A stretch of DNA of 31,234 bases. Source: an uncultured Bacteroidales bacterium. Lineage in GTDB: Bacteria > Bacteroidota > Bacteroidia > Bacteroidales > Muribaculaceae. Every line of letters begins with the position of its first letter. The stretch's first letter is position 1. The notes beneath the pieces were generated by a model. That model saw nothing but the letters and a program-made list of their open reading frames with translations, was not told where the DNA came from and did not search any database. This document shows, piece by piece, positions 15,201 to 22,539 of this stretch. A program made the position numbers and the translations under genes. The stretch is taken from assembly GCA_949123685.1 (NCBI GenBank), contig CASBHZ010000033.1, forward strand, positions 1 to 31,234. Direction: 5' to 3'.

Positions 15201-17896
15201 TAGTGCCTGTATCTGAGAATGATCTCGTAACTATTTCTGTGAACGATGTCGTAAAAATAGCGGATGCCGCCACTGCCAAACTTTCAATCGGCTCTGTGAT
15301 GGATGATCTCAATATCTCCATCCAGGTTAATCCCAAAGGCACACAGGTGTATACTGTGGTTCATGTGCATGAAGGAGAACTTGAAACAAAGATAGCTTCC
15401 GCCCCTGCCAGACTCAAAGTGGTAGGCACTATCAACCAGTCTGAATTTGCGGCATTCAAGAAACATATAACAAAAATCAAAGCTCTTGACCTTGCAGATC
15501 TCACTATAATCAATGACGGTAAAGAGATTCCGGTATTACCGGCATTGGCTTTCTATGATGACAAGAATTACCGGAATCTCTCAGCTCTGGAATCCATAAT
15601 CCTGCCATCAAATCTTAAGCGCATCGAAACGCAGGCTTTCTATCGCAATTTAAAACTGAAAGAAATTACACTTCCTGCGTCAATCGAATATATCGGTAAT
15701 TCTGCATTTGATTATTGCTTGGCACTTCAGAAAATCATCGTTTTGCGTCCCACGCCATGTGAACTTGGCAATATGGGTGTATTCCCTACCACCAAAACTA
15801 TCACCATCGAGGTGCCAAAGGGATCACTCGCCGCATATCAGGCTCCAACTACCCAATCATATTGGAAAGAACAGAACCTCGTCGAGTCGGCTATATTCTT
15901 TAATGTGCAGGTAGACCAGAAGCGTGTTGTCAACGTGGATCCGACAAACGTGCAGCTCAGCAAGATCGCTTATCCTGAAACTGCGACATCTGTTGAACTG
16001 GGTCTTCCGAACTCAAAAACGCAATTGAACCCGTCGCAGGAATTATACCCTGGCAAAGCTTTCCGTCTGTATGACAATGGTGTTGACGTTACTGAAACAG
16101 CTTCTTCAATAAAAGAGGGTAAATACAATGTAACATTCGATCCTGCAATAACTGACGAAGCTAACCTTGCATATCCCCAGAACCATAAGGTAGATGTAGT
16201 TCTATTCCATACCGTAGCATTCAACAAGTCTTCTGATAAAATATCGGTAAAAATGATTGTCACAAACGAGGAAAACATCTGGCAGAATGTTGCAATGTCA
16301 ATATTCGACAGCTCCTCTTCGGAAGTTCGTCCGGCAGTATACAAAGAACACAGAAACTATGGATTCAAGGTGATGTCTGAGGTTCCCGGCATGGAACCCA
16401 AGGTTAAGATAACAGATCATTCAGGCGAGACTCAGACTGTAATCCCGGATGAAGAGGGTGTCTACATGATATCCGACCTTCAGGGAGATGTCACCGTTGA
16501 CATAACAATGGTTCCGACAGAGGGAGCAATACTCAAGTCTGATGAATTGGCTGCAGTCGATAAGGAAAGCGCAGCCGACATAACTTCAATAGGCATGTCG
16601 GGCAATGTTTCTTCCGAAGACTTCGAAACAATCAGGGAAAACTTCAGCAACCTCGAGACGCTTAACCTCTCGGATATGGAGAACACCTCTATACCTGCGA
16701 ATGCGTTTACAGGCATGAGCAATCTGTCAAGCGTGGTAATATCTGACAATGTAACTGAGATCGGTGAAAATGCATTCAGTGGCTGTAGCAACCTTGAATC
16801 TATCTCCCTTTCATCCGTTGAGCAGATCGGTGCCGGAGCATTCAATGGCTGTTCCAACCTTACAAGCATATCAATTTCGGGTAACGGAACTCAGAGCACA
16901 AGAAGCTTTGCGTCTCGCGCAGTCGGCATAAACGATGACTCTTTCAAGGGAATCAACCCGAACTGTCTGATATTCGTTCAAGACCAGGGACTGTCGCTCT
17001 CCGGCAGCAACGTGATCTATAATAGCAATGGCATGCGTCAGGCTATGACCGATATAAATATTTCAACAGAATATCCTTTCAGCACTCCGGGAAGTTTCAA
17101 TCTTGGCGACAATACCATATCTCTGAAAGCTACAGCCGGCTACAAAACCGGTAACGGAGAAAACTGGAGCGGTATCGTGCTTCCATTCGTGCCGACATCT
17201 GTTACGGCAGACGGGAAAGCGGTAGCTTTTGCTGAGAAAGGAGACGCGACAATGCGCATCATGACCTTTGCAGATGCAAATGCCGAGACGCTTACAGACG
17301 CATCGGTGATAGAGCCAAACACTCCTTATGTGATCCGTCTTAATGACAAGGGAACCGGAACTGCCGATGTAGTGTTCAGCGCAACAGGCAAGAGCACTGG
17401 ATCTTCCGTAGCAAGCGATGACCTGACCACTGCAGATTTCGACGTACAGACAACTCCCGCTCCTGAGGCAATCGTCCGCACAGGTAAAGATTTCTCTATC
17501 TTTGCAAGCTATACCAACCGTCCATACGCAGCAGGGGATTACACACTCAACGAGGCTGGTTCAATGTTCGTCCTGACAGATGGCACCGAAGCCGGTTCTG
17601 TCGCTCCCTTCTCAGCCTACATGCGTGCAAACAACGGTTCTGCACCTGAATCCTTTGCAATAGGCGGTAACGATGAGACTTCATCCATCAATACTGTCAT
17701 CGGCACAGAGAATGGAAATATCTCCATATATCGTGACGGTTCGGTTCTGGTTATAACCGCCGTTACCGAGGGGTCTGTAAATATCTACAACCTTCAGGGC
17801 AATATCGTCAGAACCGTCACCCTCTCGGAAGGACGCAACACAATCGAACTTCCTGCCGGAATCTATATTCTGGAAGGAATCAAGGTAATGATGTAA
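12206..17896 (+). CDS. Giant secreted C10-family cysteine protease with LRR blocks and sorting tail
   Basis: The 1896-residue exported protein has a signal peptide (1-25, ends GALA), a streptopain-type pro-region (about 27-140) and a C10 peptidase domain (about 150-355). The catalytic cysteine is C169 in TGCVGVAMAI, the histidine H301 in VGHAFVCDGY, and N320 with the tryptophans of INWGWGG completes the site. After the protease a module of about 150 residues (361-510) recurs at about 838-985. LRR_5/BspA-like blocks occur at about 575-747, 1048-1228 and 1442-1560. The last about 65 residues (VNIYNLQGNIVRTVTL, LPAGIYILEGIKV) resemble a type IX-like sorting tail. A surface protease that binds and cleaves host or dietary proteins is likely. 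The 3' end overlaps the convergent antiporter gene by 34 bp. Confidence 0.92.
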   Translation: MFMHSLKLLVLSVCVMFSVHGALAASLGENQARRIAADFFAAGGCERLSKESALELAQTSVNSAGECAYYVFNAKDGQGFIIVSANDNIEPVIAYAYDGSFEGNSVPEATASVLLNVKKHIASAKVASPRRKTAATTAAVSGNKLLNTATWSQEAPFNNLIPNRRLTGCVGVAMAIIMRHHAYPEKGKGSIGNVNFDATYDWTNMRTDNYRNGYTAVQAQAVATLVSHAAQSILTDFGMSSSSAFEVRVPSALINHFGYDPGVSYKKRAEMDKASWDALIASEIEAGRPVLYSGQDVSVGHAFVCDGYETRGSETYFHINWGWGGTANAYFASDALNPSVSRDYHFNDQTTIVYNIKPAAMAGAWSPIHLTSDGSQIGMTSDITDMSAGTSFTVRAGALKNISNDNFTGSIAIAIYDGAGAFKSLVSDPRGFNLPSLQINQYTDFTCNVPAASNVVKGDVVRLVTKANGTDNWLPVAGDLLVAGEIPAIGNEIPYFAVQMPTAVEGAVISAPTGNKVIKGRDFSFNVTSQSSDKVITVKANGFILTPNTAGNYVIRNVNSDQKVSVTVQNAADVISKRNVWVTAGNLSNLINDTDAGTIKDLTIYGTIDATDFTFIRERMKLTRLDISSARILANGSNPANAIPAKAFYWYGSLQEVVLPSNLTTLKSGCFTGTGLKSVEIPASVGTWEYNVFLGCESLREVISRRTSPAWINWCVFNGSPRTKLIVPVGSKAAYSAKEYWKDFKEIIEQNPVPASSYSIDIQEIPGVKITAETEDTEVAPGSSYKFKVETDDSFGDATMEVYANSTRLNADASGYYTAVINSNTLLHTNFKYPEAVSDRPSTWKITGANNGAGLVTDVINVAPGKTFSMRVNALAIPANDAAMFYAAVLTDSKGAIKEFISPVITNSSDNHGNLPCTFSCQVKEASVREGNLIRIVTSYNKKNWYLVDAESETVCDRLKAVGNEVKYHNVTMPESIEGATITGNVTQVVHGMPLNITVVPVSENDLVTISVNDVVKIADAATAKLSIGSVMDDLNISIQVNPKGTQVYTVVHVHEGELETKIASAPARLKVVGTINQSEFAAFKKHITKIKALDLADLTIINDGKEIPVLPALAFYDDKNYRNLSALESIILPSNLKRIETQAFYRNLKLKEITLPASIEYIGNSAFDYCLALQKIIVLRPTPCELGNMGVFPTTKTITIEVPKGSLAAYQAPTTQSYWKEQNLVESAIFFNVQVDQKRVVNVDPTNVQLSKIAYPETATSVELGLPNSKTQLNPSQELYPGKAFRLYDNGVDVTETASSIKEGKYNVTFDPAITDEANLAYPQNHKVDVVLFHTVAFNKSSDKISVKMIVTNEENIWQNVAMSIFDSSSSEVRPAVYKEHRNYGFKVMSEVPGMEPKVKITDHSGETQTVIPDEEGVYMISDLQGDVTVDITMVPTEGAILKSDELAAVDKESAADITSIGMSGNVSSEDFETIRENFSNLETLNLSDMENTSIPANAFTGMSNLSSVVISDNVTEIGENAFSGCSNLESISLSSVEQIGAGAFNGCSNLTSISISGNGTQSTRSFASRAVGINDDSFKGINPNCLIFVQDQGLSLSGSNVIYNSNGMRQAMTDINISTEYPFSTPGSFNLGDNTISLKATAGYKTGNGENWSGIVLPFVPTSVTADGKAVAFAEKGDATMRIMTFADANAETLTDASVIEPNTPYVIRLNDKGTGTADVVFSATGKSTGSSVASDDLTTADFDVQTTPAPEAIVRTGKDFSIFASYTNRPYAAGDYTLNEAGSMFVLTDGTEAGSVAPFSAYMRANNGSAPESFAIGGNDETSSINTVIGTENGNISIYRDGSVLVITAVTEGSVNIYNLQGNIVRTVTLSEGRNTIELPAGIYILEGIKVMM

Positions 17897-19314
17897 ATCA
17901 TGCTTCCCGCCAACCCGATGATGAGCAGAGCGAGGGTTATACGGTCTGCATGCGTAAAACGCAGCGACCCATCCTCGCGACGCTCAGCCCGGGCTTTAAG
18001 ATAGAACCCGATGCCGGAGATATAGAATATTGAAGTCAGCATAAAAAGCTTCAGTCCTCCGGCATAAATCATCCAGATGCAATAAAGCGTGCAGAGGATA
18101 CCGACAGCGCGATAGCGCAACAAGGTTCCCTTGCGCGCTTTATTCATTCCGGACCTGCCGAAACTTTCTTTACATAGATACATACCACCGGAAAGATATG
18201 CCGGCAGAACCATCATCCCCGTGATCGTCAGGGCTGCCATGTAGACGTCATCCGCCATCATCACCATAACGAGAAACACCTGCATGACTACACTTGACAC
18301 CAACAATCCGTAACCGGGCATGCCATGACGGTTGGTTTTGAGAAATGAACGCGGAAATATTTTTACCACCGCAGCCTCATATGGCACCTGTGCGCATATC
18401 AGAGTCCACGCAAGCCACCCTCCGAGCAGAGAAACGATCACTGACAAGACTACGAAATAATAAGCCCAGCCTCCGCAAATATCGCGCAATACATAAGCGA
18501 CCGACGGATCATCAAGACCGGCAAGCTTCGCCCTGTTCATGACACCGAAACAAAGCATCGACACCAGTACATACAGCAACCAGGCTATGAAGAATCCCGT
18601 GACACCTGCTTTCCCGACATCGGAATGACGCTTGGCACGCGCCGACATCATCACGGCTCCCTCTATACCTATGAAGCACCATAAAGTGACCATCATAGTG
18701 TTCTTAACCTGAGTCCAAAGGGATTCTTCTCCCAAAGACTCTTCCATGAAATTACCCGTGAACACACCTGCCTTTACATTGATAACCAGTAATACCGCTA
18801 TCAGCAGAATAGCTGCCACCTTAATGACGGCAAGTAGATTGTTGAGGAGTCTTGCAGTCTTGATACCTCCGGCAACTAAAAAATACATAGCCCAAATCAA
18901 CACCGAACCGAATATGAGGGTTTGCCAGCCGTGACCGAGCAATGCCGGAAAGAACGCTCCGAATGAATCGTTAAGCATCACAGCATATGCAACGTTGGCA
19001 AACGCTGTGCAGAGCCAATAGCCCCAGGCTATGTTGAAACCGGCGAAATTACCGAACCCGACCTGTGCATATTGATATATACCGGCATCAAGATCAGGAC
19101 GACGGTCGGAAAGGATCTTGAACGTAGCAACGAGCAGCAACATACCGGCTGCCGTAATCACCCATGACAGTGCCACCGCGCCCGGACCGGCACCGGAGGC
19201 AAGGTTCTGAGGGATATTATAAAGTCCCGATCCGACCATCATGCCGAACACAATCGCAACCAATGTCCCGAACCCCAGTTTTCTACTATCCCCTTTTTCA
19301 ATCTCTTTTTTCAC
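17863..19314 (-). CDS. ArcD-like amino-acid antiporter (APC superfamily)
   Basis: The 483-residue polytopic inner-membrane protein has about 12-13 hydrophobic segments. The N-terminal APC signature GMMVGSGLYNIPQNLASGAG is followed by RPDLDAGIYQYAQVGFGNFAG and NIAWGYWL, closely like the basic amino-acid/polyamine antiporter (arginine:ornithine, ArcD/LysI) subgroup. Substrate remains an inference. The start is GTG at 19314; the frame closes at a stop three codons upstream and the next ATG (residue 25) would delete the first part of helix 1, so the GTG is needed. The gene follows the small HExxH gene by 30 nt and may be cotranscribed with it. Its stop lies inside the convergent protease gene. 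Confidence 0.85.
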   Translation of the reverse strand: MKKEIEKGDSRKLGFGTLVAIVFGMMVGSGLYNIPQNLASGAGPGAVALSWVITAAGMLLLVATFKILSDRRPDLDAGIYQYAQVGFGNFAGFNIAWGYWLCTAFANVAYAVMLNDSFGAFFPALLGHGWQTLIFGSVLIWAMYFLVAGGIKTARLLNNLLAVIKVAAILLIAVLLVINVKAGVFTGNFMEESLGEESLWTQVKNTMMVTLWCFIGIEGAVMMSARAKRHSDVGKAGVTGFFIAWLLYVLVSMLCFGVMNRAKLAGLDDPSVAYVLRDICGGWAYYFVVLSVIVSLLGGWLAWTLICAQVPYEAAVVKIFPRSFLKTNRHGMPGYGLLVSSVVMQVFLVMVMMADDVYMAALTITGMMVLPAYLSGGMYLCKESFGRSGMNKARKGTLLRYRAVGILCTLYCIWMIYAGGLKLFMLTSIFYISGIGFYLKARAERREDGSLRFTHADRITLALLIIGLAGSMIYIITLIPSRI

Positions 19315-19344
19315 CTTACCTTATATTTTTACAACGACCTGACT

Positions 19345-19671
19345 TCATTTGCGCCATTGTGCGAAACATCGTCGCCGGGACAGATATCCGGGATCCCGGC
19401 AATACTCATATGCTTCCCGCTCGAAAGATATGCGACGGTACGCCTCATAAGAGTTACCTTGCGATTGCACAAGCCTTATAAGCCACTCTATAATATAGAT
19501 CAGATAGAACGGGATAAACAGCAACTCGCGTATCTGGGCGCTGTGTATAAGTTCATGATTCATCACTTCTCCCGAAAGATGCATGTCTCGTTTGGCAAAC
19601 AACACTCCGAACAGATTGATCGCCCCGTATCTCTTCCCGAAAGGGATGATACTGTTCCTGATCACCTTCAT
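19345..19671 (-). CDS. Small membrane protein with HExxH motif
   Basis: This 108-residue basic protein is of unknown function. HELIH (residues 39-43), preceded by GEVMNHE, matches the zinc-metalloprotease HExxH signature. A hydrophobic helix (about 50-68, LLFIPFYLIYIIEWLIRLV) follows, then SFEREAYEY with E84 and E86, either of which could be the third, gluzincin-type metal ligand. Such minimal zincin-like proteins are known, but activity here is inferred only. The start is ATG 19671; an in-frame TTG at 19683 is a less likely alternative. It lies 30 nt upstream of the antiporter and probably shares its transcript. Confidence 0.65.
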   Translation of the reverse strand: MKVIRNSIIPFGKRYGAINLFGVLFAKRDMHLSGEVMNHELIHSAQIRELLFIPFYLIYIIEWLIRLVQSQGNSYEAYRRISFEREAYEYCRDPGYLSRRRCFAQWRK

Positions 19672-19854
19672 ACCTTCTCGCAAACGTTTTTATAAACCTT
19701 AAGTAAGTGTTCCGATTCTTAAACTGTTTAAAATAAATCAAGATAACTCCACTTACTTATATATAACATCCATCCCGCCCCAAGGGGTCACACCCGACAG
19801 CAGATTCTCACCGATTCCACCGCCAGCACCGTCAACCTCAAATTAAATTCGTAT

Positions 19855-20481
19855 TTAATTCTTTCTGCGCGGGCTGTCATTAAGCACCGGCAGGGAAAGA
19901 TTATATCTGAGAGCCAGGAAACGTATTATGATGATGGTTAAAGCGCAACTTAGCTGGCTGACATATGCCGGGCACTCCAGATACCTGGTTATCCAGTATA
20001 TGAATCCCCCTGCGAGACATGCTGTGGCATAAATGTCTTTATGAAAAATCAAGGGTTCTTCATTGATAAGGATATCTCGAAGCACACCTCCGAACGCACC
20101 GGTGATAATACCCATGATGAGTGCCACCCACATGGGATAGTCGATGGCGAGGGTCTTGTCTATACCGATAACCACAAACATGGCGAGACCGATGCTGTCG
20201 AAGATGAAAAGCATCTTGTCGCGACTCACGAGATGATCCCTGAAGATAATTACAGCCAATAGAGAAAGAGCCGTGACTGCGAGATACCACCAATTGTGCA
20301 TCCAGAAAACCGGAATGTCAAGCAATATATCACGCAATGTGCCCCCGCCGATGGCGGTAACAAGACCTATGATATAAGCTCCGAACCAGTCAAAATTTTT
20401 GGTGGCTGCAAGACGGATGCCACTGATGGCACATGCGATTGTGCCTATTACCTCAAGAATAAAAGAGATTGTAATGTCCAA
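19855..20481 (-). CDS. TRIC-type cation channel / UPF0126 membrane protein
   Basis: The 208-residue protein with about seven membrane helices belongs to the trimeric intracellular cation channel family (YadS/YicG type). It contains the two family repeats, each with a conserved glycine-arginine-aspartate motif: IGGGTLRDILLD (about residues 43-54) and GAFGGVLRDILI (about 127-138). In bacteria these are thought to be monovalent cation channels or transporters. The only usable start in frame is TTG at 20481 (a stop lies six codons upstream), giving MDITISFILEVIGT. A promoter-like element sits about 75 nt upstream. The stop codon lies in a weak AT-rich hairpin (19841-19860). Confidence 0.88.
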   Translation of the reverse strand: MDITISFILEVIGTIACAISGIRLAATKNFDWFGAYIIGLVTAIGGGTLRDILLDIPVFWMHNWWYLAVTALSLLAVIIFRDHLVSRDKMLFIFDSIGLAMFVVIGIDKTLAIDYPMWVALIMGIITGAFGGVLRDILINEEPLIFHKDIYATACLAGGFIYWITRYLECPAYVSQLSCALTIIIIRFLALRYNLSLPVLNDSPRRKN

Positions 20482-20554
20482 AATTACTACATTTAGTTAA
20501 AAGCCGCTTTGGTGCATATCACTGTGCAGCGCATGTAATTCAAGAATCCGGACG

Positions 20555-20588
20555 CAAAAGTAGCGAAAAAACATGATATTTCTACAAC
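20555..20588 (-). promoter_or_regulatory. Probable promoter of the TRIC gene
   Basis: On the minus strand TACTTTTG (20555-20562) matches the -7 consensus TAnnTTTG. GTTG (20585-20588) stands as a near -33 element 22 nt upstream. Transcription would start near 20548 and give a leader of about 65 nt. Confidence 0.5.
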
Positions 20589-20614
20589 AGCAGACTAAAA
20601 AGATGAACAATTTA

Positions 20615-20645
20615 TAAGAGCCCGTATCGTAGATTCAAGAACGAA
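20615..20645. repeat. Left copy of a bipartite direct repeat flanking the hairpin/IS segment
   Basis: TAAGAGCCCGTATC (20615-20628) followed after 8 nt by AAGAACGAA (20637-20645) recurs in the same orientation at 21838-21865 with a 5-nt gap. The two copies bracket the 20693-20759 hairpin and the IS30 element. Confidence 0.75.
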
Positions 20646-20692
20646 GTGCAAAAATAACTGTACTGAATAGCCCCCTATTTTTTGAGGCACAA

Positions 20693-20759
20693 GGCTTGAT
20701 ATCGGATTGGGGATGGGGCTTCACAAGCCCACAGCCCCTCCCCAATCCGATATCAAGCC
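20693..20759. repeat. Long GC-containing inverted repeat next to the IS30 element
   Basis: The left arm 20693-20720 and right arm 20733-20759 pair over 27 bp with one bulged base. The loop is 12 nt and itself contains AAGCCCACAG. The right arm ends 12 bp from the inferred IS left end. No T-run follows, so it is not a typical terminator. Confidence 0.85.
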
Positions 20760-20796
20760 GCCCAAAATGTAACTTTCAACTTGCAATACAAAAAAA

Positions 20797-20831
20797 GGAG
20801 ACCGAAGTCTCCCCGAGATCAACTAACTTTG
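20797..20831 (+). promoter_or_regulatory. Transposase promoter with a small upstream hairpin
   Basis: TAACTTTG (20824-20831) is a consensus -7 element only 9 nt before the transposase ATG. The start site would fall at about 20838, giving a very short or leaderless mRNA. A 6-bp hairpin, GGAGAC-CGAA-GTCTCC (20797-20812), sits in the -33 region. Confidence 0.55.
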
Positions 20832-20840
20832 TGTTGCAAT

Positions 20841-21830
20841 ATGTATCATCAGTTAACCTCGCAGCAAAGGTCGCAAATTTTCGCCTTACTGCAAAGAAAA
20901 ACTCCGAGAAAAGAAATCGCCCTCATTGTGGGGTGCAGTCAGTCGACACTCAGCCGCGAGATAAGGCGCAACTCGACAGGGAAAGGCAACTACCTGTGGG
21001 ACAAGGCACATGCAAAAGCCTTGGAACGCAGGAAGAGGGCTACGTCAAACCGGGCGAAGGATCCGCTTGTCGTCTGGGAAGCCTTGAACCTGCTCAGGGA
21101 CGAGGACTGGTCACCCGAACAGATCTCGGCTGACATGAAACGCCGCGGCTGGCATATCTCCCACGAACTCATATACCGCCACATCCGCGCTGACGGAAGC
21201 GGGGCACTTGCAGCCCATTGCCGCCACAGGATGAAATATAACCGCCACGGACGTCCCGACCGGACTACAAAGGTGAAGAATATCCCCGGACGTGTGAGCA
21301 TACACCAGCGGCCGGCCGAAGCCGACGGCAGGCGCTTCGGCGACTGGGAGATGGACACTATCGTGGGCAAGGACGGCAAGGGGGCTGTCGTGACCCTCAC
21401 GGAACGGAGCACAAACATGGTCCTCATGCAAAGGCTGCCCGATGGCAAACGTCCGGAGCCGCTGGCAAAGGCCGTGATCCGTATGCTGTTCCCATACAGG
21501 TACACGGTCCGCTCCATTACCACCGACAATGGATCCGAGTTCTGTGCACACCGGTTAATATCCAGTGCTTTAGCTCCGAAAGGTTCAAAGAATCCAAATC
21601 TGGTGTTTTTCGCCGACTCATATTCCTCCTGGCAGAAGGGTGCCATCGAGAACGCAAACAAACTCATCCGTCAATACATCCCCAAAGGAACTGATTTTGC
21701 ATCATTGACGGATGCTTTCATACGGAAAGTCCAGCATAAAATCAACCGCAGACCTCGTAAAAAACTAAATTTCGACTCTCCTAAAAATGTTTTCTTCCGA
21801 CAAATCGCTAATTTTGCACTTGCCAGTTGA
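20841..21830 (+). CDS. IS30-family transposase
   Basis: The 329-residue DDE transposase has an N-terminal helix-turn-helix (about 1-45: LTSQQRSQIFALLQRK, IALIVGCSQSTLSREIRRNS) and a catalytic core with the family segments WSPEQISADMKRRGWHISHE (about 91-110) and GDWEMDTIVGKDG. The acidic triad appears intact: D172 in EMDTIVG, D229 in TTDNGSEF and E270 in GAIENANKLIRQYIPKG. The C-terminus NRRPRKKLNFDSPKNVF is characteristic. ATG 20841 is chosen because family members start MYHQLT-like and the -7 element lies just upstream. A TTG at 20781 in the same frame falls inside the terminal repeat. The gene looks complete and possibly active. Confidence 0.93.
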   Translation: MYHQLTSQQRSQIFALLQRKTPRKEIALIVGCSQSTLSREIRRNSTGKGNYLWDKAHAKALERRKRATSNRAKDPLVVWEALNLLRDEDWSPEQISADMKRRGWHISHELIYRHIRADGSGALAAHCRHRMKYNRHGRPDRTTKVKNIPGRVSIHQRPAEADGRRFGDWEMDTIVGKDGKGAVVTLTERSTNMVLMQRLPDGKRPEPLAKAVIRMLFPYRYTVRSITTDNGSEFCAHRLISSALAPKGSKNPNLVFFADSYSSWQKGAIENANKLIRQYIPKGTDFASLTDAFIRKVQHKINRRPRKKLNFDSPKNVFFRQIANFALAS

Positions 21831-21837
21831 GAGTAGG

Positions 21838-21865
21838 TAAGAGCCCGTATCACAAGAAGAACGAA
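21838..21865. repeat. Right copy of the bipartite direct repeat
   Basis: TAAGAGCCCGTATC (21838-21851) and AAGAACGAA (21857-21865) match the left copy at 20615-20645. It starts 3 bp after the inferred right end of the IS. Confidence 0.75.
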
Positions 21866-21906
21866 ATAAGAGTGACACTGGATTTTTTATTTTCACATTT
21901 TTTTCT

Positions 21907-21914
21907 TAACTTGG
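21907..21914 (+). promoter_or_regulatory. Possible -7 element of the lipoprotein gene
   Basis: TAACTTGG differs from the consensus TAnnTTTG at one base and lies 51 nt before the ATG at 21966. No TTTG is found at the proper -33 distance in the T-rich upstream stretch. Confidence 0.35.
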
Positions 21915-21965
21915 CGGGCATTAGTTTAAACAAATTCAGACGTAAGTAATAAATTTTAGAATCTC

Positions 21966-22466
21966 ATGAAGAAATTATTTATGATGGGAGCCATTGCCGC
22001 GACAGTAATGTTTACGGCTTGCTCCAGCAACGGAAAGAGTGGCACAGGCGATTCCACATCGTCGGATACAACAGCCTTGGAAACAACGCTTCCCGTAACC
22101 AGCGGTGAATACCGCGCCGTATCTTTCCAGGACACTGCATCCGGTGCCGTGCGCACCCGTTTCGACGGACGAATACTCATGGCGCTCGATCCGGGCAATG
22201 CGGCTATCTATATATACGAGAACGGCAACCGAACCCATTTCAAAGCCAAGTCCATATTATCCAAGACTTTCGAGCAGCGCGACAGCGTCTTTGTGGCAAC
22301 CGACAATGACAATCGCGAAATCAAGATTATTCCCGGAAAGGATATTGACACCCTGCTTGTATATAGAGGCGACAAACCTGTAAAGGTTTCATATGAAACA
22401 AAGCCAATGTCAACATTGACTCCCGCAGAAGTCTGGAGCCGCATCTCTTCCCTGCTCTCTAAATAA
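21966..22466 (+). CDS. Hypothetical lipoprotein
   Basis: The 166-residue protein has a SPII signal peptide with lipobox FTAC (lipidated C19), a Ser/Thr/Asp-rich linker (about 20-42) and a beta-rich domain of about 120 residues. That domain contains GEYRAVSFQDTASGAVRTRF, GRILMALDPGNAAIYIYENG and VFVATDNDNREIKIIPGKD. The repeated strand-turn-strand pattern suggests a small beta-barrel or beta-sandwich. I do not recognise the family, although small NlpE/DUF4923-like lipoproteins are similar in size. It is an independent + strand unit downstream of the IS and converges on the ATPase operon. Confidence 0.75.
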   Translation: MKKLFMMGAIAATVMFTACSSNGKSGTGDSTSSDTTALETTLPVTSGEYRAVSFQDTASGAVRTRFDGRILMALDPGNAAIYIYENGNRTHFKAKSILSKTFEQRDSVFVATDNDNREIKIIPGKDIDTLLVYRGDKPVKVSYETKPMSTLTPAEVWSRISSLLSK

Positions 22467-22476
22467 GTTAAGTTAA

Positions 22477-22532
22477 AACATAATATACAGGGTCCCGAAA
22501 CCGATCGGTTTCGGGACCCTGTATATTATGTT
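22477..22532. terminator. Perfect 56-bp palindrome, bidirectional terminator
   Basis: The arms 22477-22504 and 22505-22532 are exactly complementary with the centre CCGATCGG. The palindrome starts 10 nt after the lipoprotein stop and lies 7 nt from the stop of the convergent ATPase gene. The AT-rich outer parts (AACATAATATA / TATATTATGTT) give U-rich 3' ends on both strands around the GC-rich core, as expected for a terminator working in both directions. Confidence 0.9.
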
Positions 22533-22539
22533 GAAAATA

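Larger units (their letters stand above)
20772..21834 (+). mobile_element. IS30-family insertion sequence
   Basis: The element of about 1063 bp contains one transposase gene. Imperfect terminal inverted repeats are visible: ACTTTCAACTTGCAA (20772-20786) pairs with the complement of TTGCCAGTTGAGAGT (21820-21834) at 13 of 15 positions. The transposase gene ends inside the right repeat. No clear target-site duplication is seen at the inferred ends, so exact ends may be off by a few bases. Base composition of the interior is more GC-rich than the flanks, consistent with a transferred element. Confidence 0.8.

Noticed and set aside
20615..20628. 14-bp repeat as the IS30 target-site duplication
   Set aside because: The left copy is about 145 bp from the IS terminal repeat, and IS30-family duplications are only a few bp.
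20693..20759. Rho-independent terminator
   Set aside because: The stem is strong but no T-run follows on either strand, so intrinsic termination is not supported.
20696..21133. Open frame running through the hairpin and the 5' part of the transposase gene
   Set aside because: It is out of frame with the transposase, has no family character and starts inside the inverted repeat.
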